This document shows, one piece after another, positions 1-12,455 of a stretch of 64,000 nucleotides of DNA (positions are counted from its first letter, which is position 1; each line of letters begins with the position of its first letter). The notes beneath the pieces were generated by a model. That model was not told the origin of the DNA and made no database searches. It was given only the letters and a program-made list of their open reading frames with translations. The DNA comes from Desmodesmus armatus (Eukaryota > Chlorophyta > Chlorophyceae > Sphaeropleales > Scenedesmaceae). The stretch covers positions 528,310-592,309 of the forward strand of contig VIIQ02000625.1 of NCBI GenBank assembly GCA_007449985.2, in the 5' to 3' direction. The position numbers and the translations under genes were made by a program.

Positions 1-16
1 GCGCGCGAGGAGTTTC

Positions 17-816
17 ATGCTGGAGAAAGCAGCGCGAGCAGCCGGCGCGGCTGCTGCTGCTGGCAGCGGCGGCAGCAATGGCAGCGGCGGCAGCAATGGC
101 AGCGGTGGCAGCAATGGCAGCGGAGGCATTGGTGCTGCTGGCAGGTGGAGAGGGTCCCTGAGTGGCGGCGCTGCTGATGCAGCTTCACAAGGTAAGAGAG
201 TGATGCTAGTGGAAGATGGATGCTATGCCGCACGTGCATTGGTGGGAGTGTTTCCTAGTGTCCCTGTATCTGCAGTTGCCTCAGGTAGAGTTCATGAGGT
301 GCTCTGGATGCTTCGCGCCACAGTGCTGTGCTGTGCGTCGGCTCCAAGTACACCTCACCCCTGCCCAGATTGCTGGCAGATTGGGATAGAGGGACCACTC
401 AAGCATGCTCGGCTTGGCTTGTCCAGCAATTTACAAGGCTGGGGGTTCCCCTGTGCCTCAGCTTGCCTGCCAGGCATGTTACCATCTGTGTGTTTTTATG
501 CATGTTCACTCACGGTTGCCAGGGTCAGGGCCCCTGCCTGTCAGATTGCTTGACTGGGATCTGGGGGCCACCATGTCGTCCCTGCTAGCTTTTGGCCACC
601 AACTGTTGGTATCTATCCGCTGCATGTCCCGTGTTATTACAATGTTTGCATGCAAGGCTCGGGGCCCCTGCCCCTCAGCTTGCTTGGCAGGGAGCTAGGG
701 GGTTCAGGCACCGCAGCAGCAGCGGCAGCAGCTGCGGCTGCAGCAGGCGCTGCTGCACCCTCACTTGGGCCAATGCAGCTCTTGGACAGGGAACTGGGAG
801 GCTTGGCAGCATCCGT

Positions 817-847
<31 letters not shown>

Positions 848-3729
848 GTGCCTGGTGATGATGACATTTACAGTGGTGCTGCTATGCAGCCGCCTACTGA
901 CGCTGCGCCTCCTGCTGCTGCTGCTGCTGCTGCTGACGGCGTCTCTTCTGGTGCTACCGCTGCTGCTGCTGCCGCTGGTGTTGATGATACAGGCGTCGCA
1001 GGCAGCAGCGCACCGCAGCCGCCAAGCATGGACATCGATCCTGCAGGCGCGTCAGATGGTGCAGCAGCAGCAGCAGCAGGGCCAGTAGACGCTGTCGGTG
1101 GTGCTGCTGCTGCTCAGATCGCAACAAGTGAGGCAGCCGTAACAGCAGTGCTTGCAGCAGCACTTGCAACTCCTCAGGTGGCCGTAGGACCAGCAGCTGG
1201 GTCGGGTGGGGACCCCTTTGCTGCTGCCCTTGCTGCTGCTGCTGCTGAAGGGCTGGCGGTGAATGCACGAGGCAGCAGCAGCAGGCAGGGCGGCTTGAGG
1301 AGCAGGATCAGCAAGCGGCGCTATCAATCACTGCCAATGCTTGAGGACCCAGAAGCACCAGCAGCAGCAGCAGCAGCAGCAGGGGCGGAGGCAGGGACAG
1401 GCCTTGCTGAGCAGGGCCCTCCTGGGGATGATTCCGATAGTGACTCGTGGGGTGATATGTTTTGGGATGTGGAGGGGTTATTCCGGCTGGGCCGTGCACA
1501 GCGCAGGGCGGCGGCAGCAGCAGCAGCAGCAGGAGGAGGAGGGCAGGCAGGAGCCGCACCAGTGGCAGGTGGGGCCCCAGCACCAGCAGCAGCGCCAGCA
1601 GCGGCAGCGGCTGGTGGGCTTAATGGGCCGCCTGGCGGGCTTGCTGCTCTGTTGGCGATGCCGCCTGATTACCTCGCACACGCGGGGATGGCGGCGCTGC
1701 TGCCTCTGCATGTCGCAGCCGGCGGCAATGGCGGCGGCGGCGCAGCCGTCGCAGCCGCCGCCGCAGCAGCAGCACCGGAGCCTGCTGTCGAGCTAGGTCC
1801 TGTGGAGCCTATCCGTGTGCTTGCATTCAACAGGGTGCCTGTGCAGCAGCAGGGGGTGCTGGTGTCCAAGCTAGTGCTGGAGGGGCTCGGTGGGCCAGGG
1901 ACCTTGCAGCAGCGGCTGCTGCAGCAGCTGGCAGGGTCCCCAGCCATGAGCCTGCAGGGCCTGGAGCTGAGGTTTGCGTTGAATACAGGGGCGGTGCAGG
2001 GCTCTGGGGTGTTTTGGCAGCGGCTGCTGCAGCAGATGCCGCTGCTGTCGGAGCTGCGGCTGTGTGGGCTGGCGGTGTGTGAGACGGGGTTCGAGGTGCC
2101 GCACTTGTGGGAGTGTGTGGGGCAGCTGACATGTGAGTGGGAGGGGGGGGCGGGGGGGGGGGGGGGGGGAGGCCTGGGAGGCTTGGGAGTGTGTGTGAGG
2201 CAGCTAGCTTACAGTCGGGAGCTGGCTGCTTGCCTCCCGGCTAGGCGACGTTCACTAGTTGCCCTACAGGCGGGACTGGGTCCTACAGTCGGGGAGGAGG
2301 GGCAATGGGTGTGCATGTATCATCTAGGGGCCTGCTTGGCCAAAGGTTGGGGCATCAAGTCTTGCCAAACACACCTGCAGTAATGCTAAGCCCCCCCCCC
2401 TCTCGCCCTCGGTATCTCTTATGCTTTGCCTTCAAGCTATGGCAATCATTGTGTCATTGTGTGCTGCTGCACGTGCAGGCCTTACCCGTTTCTCCTACAG
2501 CAGCCGCAGCAGCAATGGCAACATCCTGAGAGGAGTGCCAGAGCCGCCGGAGGGCAGCGCGGCAGCAATGGCAGCAATGCTGCAGGCAGACCCACAGCCA
2601 GACCCCCCCGCGGCACCAACCACTGACAAGCTGCGGCTGGACGCTCGGCTGATGCGGGTGCGTGAGGATGTGTAAAACGAGCATCCAATTTGTGCACTGC
2701 AATGCTCAAGGACATTTTCAGGCCTATGTGGCGTCCCGGTACAGGATGGATAGGTAGTCCCATGCTTGTTGCAGCTGCTTGGGTGGTTGGTGGTGGGAGC
2801 TGTGTGGTCGGTGGTGGGTGGCGCGTGTAGCCCCAAGGATAGTAATGTATGCGCAGAGTGGCTTGATGAAATGGCCCGGTCCGGGAGTTGGTGTCTAAGT
2901 GTCACAGTGCTCCAACTTGCTGCGGAAGCCGTTTGCTTGCTGTATGCTTGTGCTTTGAACAGCTGTTTTTCAACGCAGCTGTCGACACCATTGCACGTGT
3001 GCCTCATATCTGCTGATGCTGCTGTGTCTGCTGCACTTGCAGGTGCTTGTCCAGCTGCCGGCCCTGCGCAACGTGGAGTTTGTTGGGGACCTCACCGCCC
3101 TGTCGCTCCCTACATCCCCACTCCCTTCCACCAGCAGCCCCTCCCTTCAGGGCCCCGCCTCGTCTTCCGGTTCCCTAGGCATGCCTTCCTCACTATCTGG
3201 TGGCCTCAGCAGGCGCAGCAGTGCAGCAGCAGCAGGGGCAGAGTCAGGAGGGGGACTGTGGCGCAGCGGCGGCGGCAGCGGCGGCGGCAGCGGAGGGTCG
3301 GGGGTGAGGATGGCGACGTGGGAGCCGCGGTCGAGTGTGCTGAAGGCGCTGCCGCAGCTGGGCGGTTTGGAGAGCCTGGTGCTGGAGCAATGGACGACGG
3401 CGTTCAGTGGCTTAGGTGAGGCTTGGATTACTCGCTGGCAGTCACACATGCTCTGGCCCTTGTGCTGCTGCTGCTGCATTGCTCATGTGTGACTTTGGTC
3501 ATCTCCAACTTGGGCACCTACTTGTTACTTCACCCTGCCCCACCTCACCTCTCGCCAACTTGTGCCACCTCACCTCACCTCACTGTACCCTTTGTCCCCT
3601 GCCAGGTGGTGCGATGCGCCCCTCATCTGCAGTCACCCTCGACGTGGCGTGATGCTGGGCACAAAAGCGGGCCCGTTGATGTGTATGACCTATCGTGGTT
3701 CCTGGCTGGTTGAACTAAAGCTCTCCTTG

Positions 3730-3763
<34 letters not shown>

Positions 3764-6700
3764 TCTCACGTTTGTCACCTCACGCTGCCCCACCTCCCCT
3801 CACACCAACTCGTGCCGCCCCATCTTTCTCCTTATGTCCTGCCAGGTGGTGCGATGCGCCCCTCATCTGCAGTCACCCTGGACGTGGCCTTTCAATGTGC
3901 GCAACACCAGGGCCTGCTGATGTGCATGTTGGTGGTAGTTCCTGGCTTGTTGAATGAAGACTCTCCCTGTGCTGCTGCTGCTGCATTGCTTGTCCGTCAC
4001 CTCAGTCCACCTCATCTCGCCTTACGCTAACTCGTGCCACCTCAACCTACCCCTTGTGTCCTACCAGGTGGTGCAATGCGGCCCTCGTCTGCAGTCACCC
4101 TCGACGTGGCCTGGCTGCCTGAGGGCCTGACCTCCCTGAAGCTGGCAGGCATCTCACTCAGCTGTTGCGGCCACAAGGCCGTAGCAGAGTCCTCTGGCGC
4201 TGCATTCGCCGCACTGCTACTGGAGGTGAGAAGGCATTGCTGCAACTGCATATAGTTAAGTTCTGCATTGACGTTTACACTTGCTGCAACAGAAGTTGGC
4301 ATCCACAATCGTGACTCCCACCAGGCTCACAGCCTGCAATGCACTGCCTGCACTGCACTGTCTTCGTCAAGTGCACTCACCCCTGCCGCCCCTGCGTGTC
4401 CTACCATCCCCTGCGGGAGCGTGAGCGCAACACCCCTGACGCATGCCCCCCCTGCCTGTCCCTCATTTGTAGTAGCCAAGACATAGCTGCAATGCCGGGT
4501 TTGTATGTCCATCCATACGCTGCAGGAGAGTGAGCCCAAAGCAATGTACACTGCACTGCCCTTTGACTGCACCCATCCCTGCCGCCCCTGCCTGTCCCTG
4601 CATTCTTCGCAGGAGCATGAGCACAACACCCCTACGCATGGCGCTCTCCCCCCCCCCCCCCCCCCGCGCCCCCGCCTGCCTGTCCCTCAGTCTTTGTCAC
4701 CAAGGCATGGCTGCATTCTGTTCGTATGTCCCATCCGTCTGTCGCAGGAGCGTGAGCCCAACACACCCTGTAGTGTACTGCAAAACACCCTGTACTGTAC
4801 TGCCCTCTGAGTGCACTCATTCCTGCCGCCCCTGCCTGTCCCTCCACCCGCCATCTTGTTTTTCCAGGAGCGTGAGCGCAACACCCCTGACGCATGGGGC
4901 CTGGCGTCCGCGCAGGCTGCCGCTGCTGCAGCAGCAGGGGACGAACGCGGCAAGGCACCCATGCTGCTGACAGGAGACGCGGCCCCCGGCAGCCGCCGGC
5001 AGCGATATGGCGGCCTCTACACGCTCTCCCCTCAGCCAGTACTGCTGCACAGGTGATGACTAATCACTTTTGACTGTCACTGTTACTACCACAGTTGACT
5101 GTCACTGTTACTACATGATTAACCGCCGCGCCGCGCCTATGGCCATTCAGTAGGGTGCCAACGAGGCTCATGGGGTTCCAGGAGTACCTTGATGTTCCTT
5201 TGTATTGACCTTCGTACTGTTGACCTTCTTTCTTTTCAGTGTTCTTGCGTGTTGTTGTCTCCCGTGTGCCTCCTGGTGCTGAGTGGGGATTTTCCTGCCG
5301 ACCAACCCCTGGTTGCCAGTGTGTTGGCCCCGTGCTGGCCTCTGTTGATATTGGCCGTGACAAATGGCACAAATTGTGTCTGTTGTGACCACATGCCGCC
5401 GTCCCCACCATCACTCACGGTGTATTCCTGCCTTTTGTGGTTGTACTGCAGGCTCACGCAGCTCACTGTCGCACACTGCTTTGGCACTCTGCCCGCCATC
5501 GCGGGCTGCTTCGCGCACAGCACCGGCCTCAAGCGCCTTGAGCTCGTATACGGCTACGAGCCCCCACCCATCTCCCTGGCTGCAGTAGCATGGCTGTGGC
5601 CCAGGGTGACTGAGGCCAAGCTCACTGACAACTACAGCCTGAATGTTGTCAGGGCCTTGAAAGATATTGGGGAACTCGATGTGGTCCGTGCTTGCAGCAA
5701 GGGTGTCACCGGCAGCAGTGGCGAAGCAGCGGCAGCAATGGCAGCAGTGGCAGCGTCTCCGGCGGCTGCTTGTGGGGTGAGGACGCTGCCAAACCTCTTG
5801 GATGAGCGGGTGAGCCCTCAGCTAGCTGCTGCTTGGCTCTGGGGTGGCAGCAATGGCGGCAGCAGTGTGCGGCCGGCGGCTGGCAGCAGTGGATCTGGCA
5901 GCAGTGGCAGCGGCAGCAGCAGTGACGCAGTGCGTGGTCGTCTGCAGGATGAGGTTGCGCAGAGGGCTGCTGTTGGGCGAGTCAGTTGGGCAGATGCCGC
6001 GGGTTTGGCTCAACTAGCGTCCGGCCTGCGGAACCTAGCGAAGCTCACACTGCAGCTGCCAACCCGGTTCAACCGGGACATCAACAACAGGCCCCGGGGT
6101 GGCGCAGCCGCCAGCAGCAATGGCGGCAGCAGTGGCAGCAATGGCGGCGGCTTCACGCCGTTTGGGCCTGGGGATCTGCTCGGCCTGTCTGCAGCTCCCA
6201 GGTTGAGGGAGCTTGTAGTGGAGTTGCCTACGCAGCTCTGCACGTTTGATGCTGCTGCTGCTGGCATCCGCAGCCTGAAGGCTCTGCACAGGCTGCGGTT
6301 ACTGGATTTGAAAGTAACGGTTGAGTCACCGAGTACTGCAGCAATGCGGGACTTCTGGCTGCGGCAGCGGGCACGTAGGGAGGCGAGGGCAGGGGGTGGG
6401 GATGCTGCTGCTGGGGGTGCGGGGGGTGCAGGGGGAGGGGGTGGCAATGCTGCCGGTAACGGAGATGGCAATGGGGGTGGTGCAGCAGCGGCAGCGGCAG
6501 CGGCAGCGGCAGCGGCAGCAGCAGGTGGGAATGGGAACGGGGACGCCGCGGGTGGGGGCGCTCCTGATCCATTTGCCGGTGCACTGCCAGGGAATCCTCC
6601 CTGCCGCGCAGGCCCTGCAAGAGGGGGTGTTGGCGGTGAGTTGATGAGGTTGGAGCAGGCCAGGTTTGAGCGAATGAGGGAGCACCTTAGGGAGCGACAG

Positions 6701-8260
6701 CAGGCCTTCGGATGGGCGGGCAGGCAGCGGGCTCTTGCAGCAGCACGTGCCGCTGCTGGTGGTGGTGGTGGTGGTGGTCCTGCTGCTGCCGCTGCTGCTG
6801 GCGGTGATCCTGCCGCCCCCGCCGCCGCTGCTGCTGCTGGTGGTGCTGCTGCTGCTGGTGGTGCTGCTGCTGCTGCTGCTGCTGGAAACGGCAGTGGTGG
6901 TGGTGGTGCAGCTGGTAATAGTGGGGAAGGTTCGTCTCAGGCCTCTGGGCAGCAGGACCAGCAGCAGCAGCAGGGTTCAGGGCTGAATGGCGCTGTTGGG
7001 TCTTTGGCACAGGGTGTAGAGCAGCTGATGGCCAATGCTGGCGCTGCAAGGGGCGCAGCAGCAGCAGCAGCAGCAGCTGCTGCGGCTGGTAACAGCAGTG
7101 CTGCACAGGCAGCAGGTCAAGGTCAGGCACAGCAGCAGCAGCAGCAGCGGGCGCGGATGTCGGCGCTTCAGCAGGCCATTCGGCAGCAGCAGCAACAGCA
7201 GCAGCAGCAGGCCATTGGGCAGCAGCAGCAGCAGCAGCAGAATGGTCCCCACCGTGACGAGCTAGTTGCCTTGATGGATGATCCTGAGGGGTATGACTCA
7301 GACGAGCTTGAGGGGTTGGGGAGATTGGGGCTGCACGGCCTGAGGCATAGGGCTCATGCTGCACAGCTCCGCAGGTTACACCGCCTGGCACGCTGGCAGG
7401 GGGGCGCAGCAGCAGGAGGCGGAGTAGCAGCAGCAGCAGCAGGACCTCCCCAGCCTCCACAGCAGGGGCAGGGGCAGGCTGATGCAAACCCAAACCCTAA
7501 CCCACCCCAGGGCCGTGGGCCGCCTTGGCTGTGGCAGCAGCAGCAGCAGCCGGCACCGGTGTGGCCCCAGGCTCCTCCAGGCGGTCAGCCAGCAGCAGCA
7601 GCAGCAGGAGGAGGAGGGGGTGACGGCGCCGGTGCATTGGGTGCATTGGGAGCTGTGGGTATGCTGGTGGCAGCTGCCCCTGCTTTGGCAGGTGGTGCTG
7701 CTGGTGGGGCAGCAGCAGCAGCGGGTGGTGGTGCTGCAGGATTGATGCCTCTCGGTGGCCCAGGGTCTGATGAGTTTGCGGTGATGTATATGGACGACGA
7801 TTTCTGGGAGGAGGAGAGTGATGGGGGTGCTGCTGATGCAGATGCCCTCATGAAGGACATCCTCGAGGAAGCAGGAGCGGATGCTGCTGCTGCTGCTGGG
7901 GCCCACGGCGGCCTTGGGGGTGCTGCTGGTGCACAGGGTGGTGGAATGCAGGCACAGGGTGGGGGTGTTGCTCAGTATGGAGATGACGACGATAGTGATG
8001 ATGAAGATGAGGAAATGCCCCAACACCAGGCTCAGCCACCCAGTGCACCACCACCACCAGCAGCAGCAGCAGCGGGTGCGGCAGCAGCAGGGGGTGCGGC
8101 ACCAGCAGCAGCGGCAGCTGGTGGTGGTGGTGGTGGCGCTGGCAATGTGCAGGCTCCTGTCGGCAAGAAGCGGCGGCGGTACAAGCCGGCGGGGCTGCAA
8201 GCCGAGCTGAGGCAGGACATGCCCAGCACAAGTGTCTTCCTGCACATCAGCAGGGGCTGA
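17..8260 (+). CDS. Giant leucine-rich, Ala/Gly/Gln low-complexity protein (7 exons)
   Basis: Proposed exons are 17-191, 708-2132, 2479-2657, 3043-3415, 4068-4225, 4868-5052 and 5452-8260. All phases join, giving about 1767 residues if the ATG at 17 is the true start; the gene could extend left of the window. Leucine-rich-repeat-like stretches recur (SELRLCGLAV, LPALRNVEFV, GLESLVLEQW, GLTSLKLAGI, RLTQLTVAHC, GLKRLELVYG, LRELVVELP). They are separated by long poly-Ala, poly-Gln and Gly/Asn/Ser tracts from CAG/GCN repeats. Acidic patches (DDSDSDSWGD, DDDDSDDEDEE) and a basic KKRRRYKP near the C-terminus would fit a nuclear scaffold, but that is inference. No F-box or catalytic domain is visible. 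The third donor could instead be at 2670. A TGTAA at 8919 may be the poly(A) signal. I do not recognise a named gene. Confidence 0.7.
440..707 (+). repeat. Degenerate repeats of the intron-1 acceptor region
   Basis: Three diverged copies of a C-rich block of the type GGGGCCCCTGCC-TCAG-CTTGC-TGGCAGGGA-CT-GGGGG lie near 440-476, 526-570 and 658-707. The last one contains the acceptor (ttcag at 703-707) used to enter exon 2 of the leucine-rich gene. The copies look like serial duplications of the 3' end of intron 1. Similarity is moderate, so this is the weakest of the splice-junction arrays in this gene. Confidence 0.45.
2136..2169 (+). repeat. Poly-G tract directly after a 5' splice site
   Basis: The exon-2 donor (gtgagt at 2133) is followed at once by a run of more than 25 guanines broken by a single A and a single C. 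On the coding strand this could form a G-quadruplex in the nascent intron beside the donor. A C-run (about 2388-2400) lies later in the same intron and could pair with it. Such runs are also prone to sequencing error. Confidence 0.7.
3606..4111 (+). repeat. Tandem triplication of intron-4 acceptor plus start of exon 5
   Basis: The acceptor ccag followed by about 45 nt of exon (GTGGTGCGATGCGCCCCTCA and on to GACGTGGC) occurs three times, beginning at 3606, 3846 and 4068 (spacing 240 and 222). The intronic DNA between the copies is also related, including a (CTG)n tract and a 'cctggctggttgaa' block. Only the third copy continues into open coding sequence (exon 5, ending 4225). The first two diverge just after GACGTGGC, so they look like decoy half-exons rather than usable cassettes. 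Confidence 0.85.
4417..4897 (+). repeat. Five-copy array of acceptor plus start of exon 6
   Basis: The exon-6 start (GAGCGTGAGCGCAACACCCC) has four related upstream copies, at 4417, 4526, 4613 and 4748, before the one that stays open at 4868. Most copies are preceded by the same 'cctgccgcccctgcctgtcc' pyrimidine tract and a CAG acceptor. Spacing is 109, 87, 135 and 120 nt. Intron 5 is therefore built largely from repeated copies of its own 3' end and the next exon's 5' end. A C-run of about 20 nt sits near 4650-4668. Confidence 0.85.
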
Positions 8261-9231
8261 TGCTCAGGCAGCTGTGTGCTGTTGCCAGGGTCGCTGATCC
8301 TTTGCTAATTGTCTGTACAAGCACGAGTGTGTTCCTGCAATCAGCAGGGGATGATCCGTGTTGTCCCTTTCCCGTCGAAGCTGAGAAGTCCCCAAGGTTT
8401 GTCTGCACCGCAGCGCACCGGCAAGGGTGCATAGGCACCTGGGGGTGCCATGGAGACGTGCCACCGCAATCGTGCATGGTTACAATTGGTATAGCCCATG
8501 TGGGGACTTCGGTGTTCCTCCCCTGCCGCTGAGCGCCCTGCATGATCTGTGCTGTCTCTGTCTTTTTCTCGCGCAAAGTTCGTGTTTCTTATGCAATGAG
8601 GTCAAGAGGGGCTGGTGGTCAGTCTCCGGAGCCTCCTGTGCCTGAGTGAGCATTGCCCGGCACTGTGCTTGGTTGGTTTTTGTGTGTGAGGTGCTGGTGC
8701 TTTGTGTCCCTGCCCTGTGCAGTGGTCTGTGAGCAGTGGCTGAGCTATTCAGCACGGTTACTAGTCAATGAATGACGGTTGGCGTTGGTTAATTGAGGTC
8801 AATCGCGGTAGTGCACACGGTCGTGCCAGCGATTGACTCCTATGCCCAAAGCTATATTAGTGGTTGCTGGCAGGGCTGGTCAGTCGGTTTCTGGTGCTGT
8901 GTGGGTACCTTTATGGCTGTGTAATGTGTGAGTGGCGGGCTGGGTGCAAGAGTACACCTTGGTATGAACTGCAGTTTGAATGGCACGAAGAAGCAAGAGA
9001 TTGCATGCAGCTGCGCAGTGGAATGCCAATGTACCCGCACCGTGCTCGCTATGTACGTTTTTTTGAACGTGCCACTGGCAGGGCAGCCTTTTTTTCATGG
9101 GTATTGGGGGCATCGTTGTATCGGATTTGGCATGTAAGTGGGTGGGTGTGCAGGGCTCAGTTGCAGGAAGCGGGAGCGGTTGCAGCATTTTACCGTGATG
9201 AATCAACTGCGTAGTGTCACACCTGGCAGTT

Positions 9232-9357
9232 ACTTCTGGGGTGGCTGTGGTTGTAGCAGCACCAAGCGAGGTGTCTGTGGCTGTAGCAGCACTGATGTGG
9301 TGTATGTGGCAGTAGCAGCACCAGCGAGGGGGCTGCAGCTGCGGCTGTAGCAGTACC
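9232..9357 (+). repeat. Short minisatellite
   Basis: About four imperfect tandem copies of a roughly 24-nt unit (ggtgtctgtggctgtagcag followed by cacc) occur in non-coding DNA. No function is evident. Confidence 0.6.
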
Positions 9358-11304
9358 AATCAGGTGTACTTTTTGTACCTGGAGTAAAGTTGCACGAGCG
9401 CGTCAAGCTCAAGTTGCAGGCCATCTGATTGGCCTTGTACTGCTGTGTATGATTCTCCAAGTTGCTGTTGTAAGCTAGTACTACTAGCTCAGTAGGTAGG
9501 TAAAGAATGTCGGGCTGCTGAGACATGCGGGCCTGGCACTTGCTGCACACAGCTTGGCTGGCATGCATGTGGTGCGGCCAGCGTGTATTGATGTATGCAC
9601 AATGCGGCTGTGAGATCTGCTGGGATAAACGGCTTGAACCGTCTGGCTGTGATATTGCACTGTCCACACCATTGTACAGTGCTGGTCTCGTCAGAGTCTG
9701 TTTATGTGCAACAAGATGGGCTCTGGGCTTCTGGGCAAGTATCTTTATGTCATGCGGGCTGTGGTCATGTTGTTGTCCTGGAGTTGTTGGAGTTGAGTGT
9801 GGGGATGGTGTGCCCGTCTGTACGGATGTTGCGCATCGTTGAGTCTGTCTGCAACATCCAATCACAGCCAAGCTGGAGTTGCAAAAATCGAAACACATTC
9901 AAACCCTGCATTGTCTGCGTGTGCAGAGGGACCTGACAGCATGCAGGGGCACGACAGCAATTCCAAAGCAGCCGCACAAGAGTGCCTGGCACACTTGCGT
10001 CTTCTCTACTTTCACTGTCACTGACACCCCAGCTCCCCACCTTCTCTCTGTCTCTGGCCCCTGCAGTGAGTGCTTGGCAGCACATGCTGCCTACAACAGT
10101 TGCCCCACGTTGCAGTTACGCGGCAGGAATACAGTCCAAAGCCAGCAGGAAGTCAGTTGAGCAGCAGCACCTTGTTGCAGTGTGCACCAGTGTCACCCTC
10201 AGACTGATCGTAGGGACACATCAGTGAATGACTGGCTTGAATGAGTCACAGTTGACTTTGAGAGCTGTCGGACGCCTTGCTGCCAGCTGCGGCTTGCACC
10301 TGTGTAGATGCTGAGGCTGCGCCCTAGTGAGCTTTGCTTGCTGGCTGTCAGGCACACGCTGTTGCAGGGGGGGGGGGGGGGGGAAGTCAGGGAGGCTCCC
10401 ACTCGGTGCTCTTTGCAACCTGCCAAAAGTAGAGCAGCATTTTCTTCTTTGCAACTTCCACTGTAGCTGGACATGTGCCAGGTGGCTGCTGCACCCTGCC
10501 AGCAGCTGTTGTGGGTCAGTTGGCTGCCAGCCTGGCAGGCAGCAGCCCAAACTTTGTCAGAGCCTGGACCTGCAGTGCCTGATGAATAGGTGCCACGAAA
10601 AAGCCACGAAAAGGCCGTTTGTTCCAGCTGCTGCTAGTGCATGCAAACCCACAGGCAGTCCACAAGTTCCCGCCTTGGCAGTTGCAACCCCCCTGGCCCC
10701 TGAGCCAACGGGGCAGGGGGCTGCTTTGCATACGGCAGTGTTGCATACATCTCACAAATGTAGCAGACTGCGTGTTGATGACGGTACAGGTTGAACTGCT
10801 TTGGGATTTTTGTGTGCAAGGGGTTGGCCCTTTGGGTGACCCCTGCCTGGCTTGTGCCGTGCGGTGGCCAGGCGTACGCGTGCCTGTTGTTATGCAGGGG
10901 TGGAGGATGTTCCTCCACACACCACTTGTCAATCTAGTGTTTGCACGATAAATATCTGCAACTTGCAGTGTAGCTGCCAGGTAGGTACTGATGGGTGGTA
11001 AAGGCACAATCCAGAATGCGGCAAACTTCTCCGTTGCTGCCCAGATGGAACATGCATACTGAAAAGCAGAAGACTGTCTAGGGTAAACAAACAAGGCAAC
11101 TAGGAGGCTCTGTCGTCTTCAGAACTCGCCAGAATTGTGGATGATCTGGCCTGTTTTTGACCCGCCCTCCGGATGATCGCTGGACAGAGGGGCCGCGGCG
11201 TCCCTGTCAATTGTTTGCGGATGTAAATGCAGCCTTTCTGAGCCCCATCTACGCTAGTTCTCCAACACCACCCCAAACCCAAACCCTTGAGGCCGCTGCA
11301 GGCC

Positions 11305-11312
11305 AAATATAG
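11305..11312 (+). promoter_or_regulatory. Possible TATA-like element of the ferredoxin gene
   Basis: AAATATAG stands out in GC-rich DNA 77 nt upstream of the ferredoxin start codon. Position and sequence fit a core promoter, but there is no transcription-start evidence. Confidence 0.3.
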
Positions 11313-11388
11313 CGTTCCCACGCCCTCTGTCCTGCACCTTCCACGCACATCTTCACTTTGCTCACCCAATTACAGCAGAATCTGCACA

Positions 11389-12455
<1,067 letters not shown>

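Larger units (their letters stand above)
8261..11388. other. Intergenic region without a recognised gene
   Basis: No reading frame here shows family resemblance or a consistent splice model. Visible structure is a TGTAA at 8919-8923 (likely poly(A) signal of the upstream gene), a short minisatellite near 9232-9357 built on 'tgtggctgtagcagcacc', and a 17-nt G-run at 10367-10383. The last few hundred bases are presumably the ferredoxin promoter. Confidence 0.6.

Noticed and set aside
6687..7493. Minus-strand frame of 268 codons
   Set aside because: Same reason: it is the shadow of low-complexity coding DNA on the plus strand.
7376..8245. Long minus-strand open frame (about 289 codons)
   Set aside because: It is antisense to the Ala/Gln-rich last exon of the leucine-rich gene. 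Repetitive CAG/GCN DNA stays open in several frames, and the product is Cys/Leu/Ser homopolymer without any family likeness.
9230..9898. Minus-strand frame of 222 codons in the intergenic region
   Set aside because: No recognisable domain and composition like the flanking non-coding DNA. Part of it is the minisatellite.
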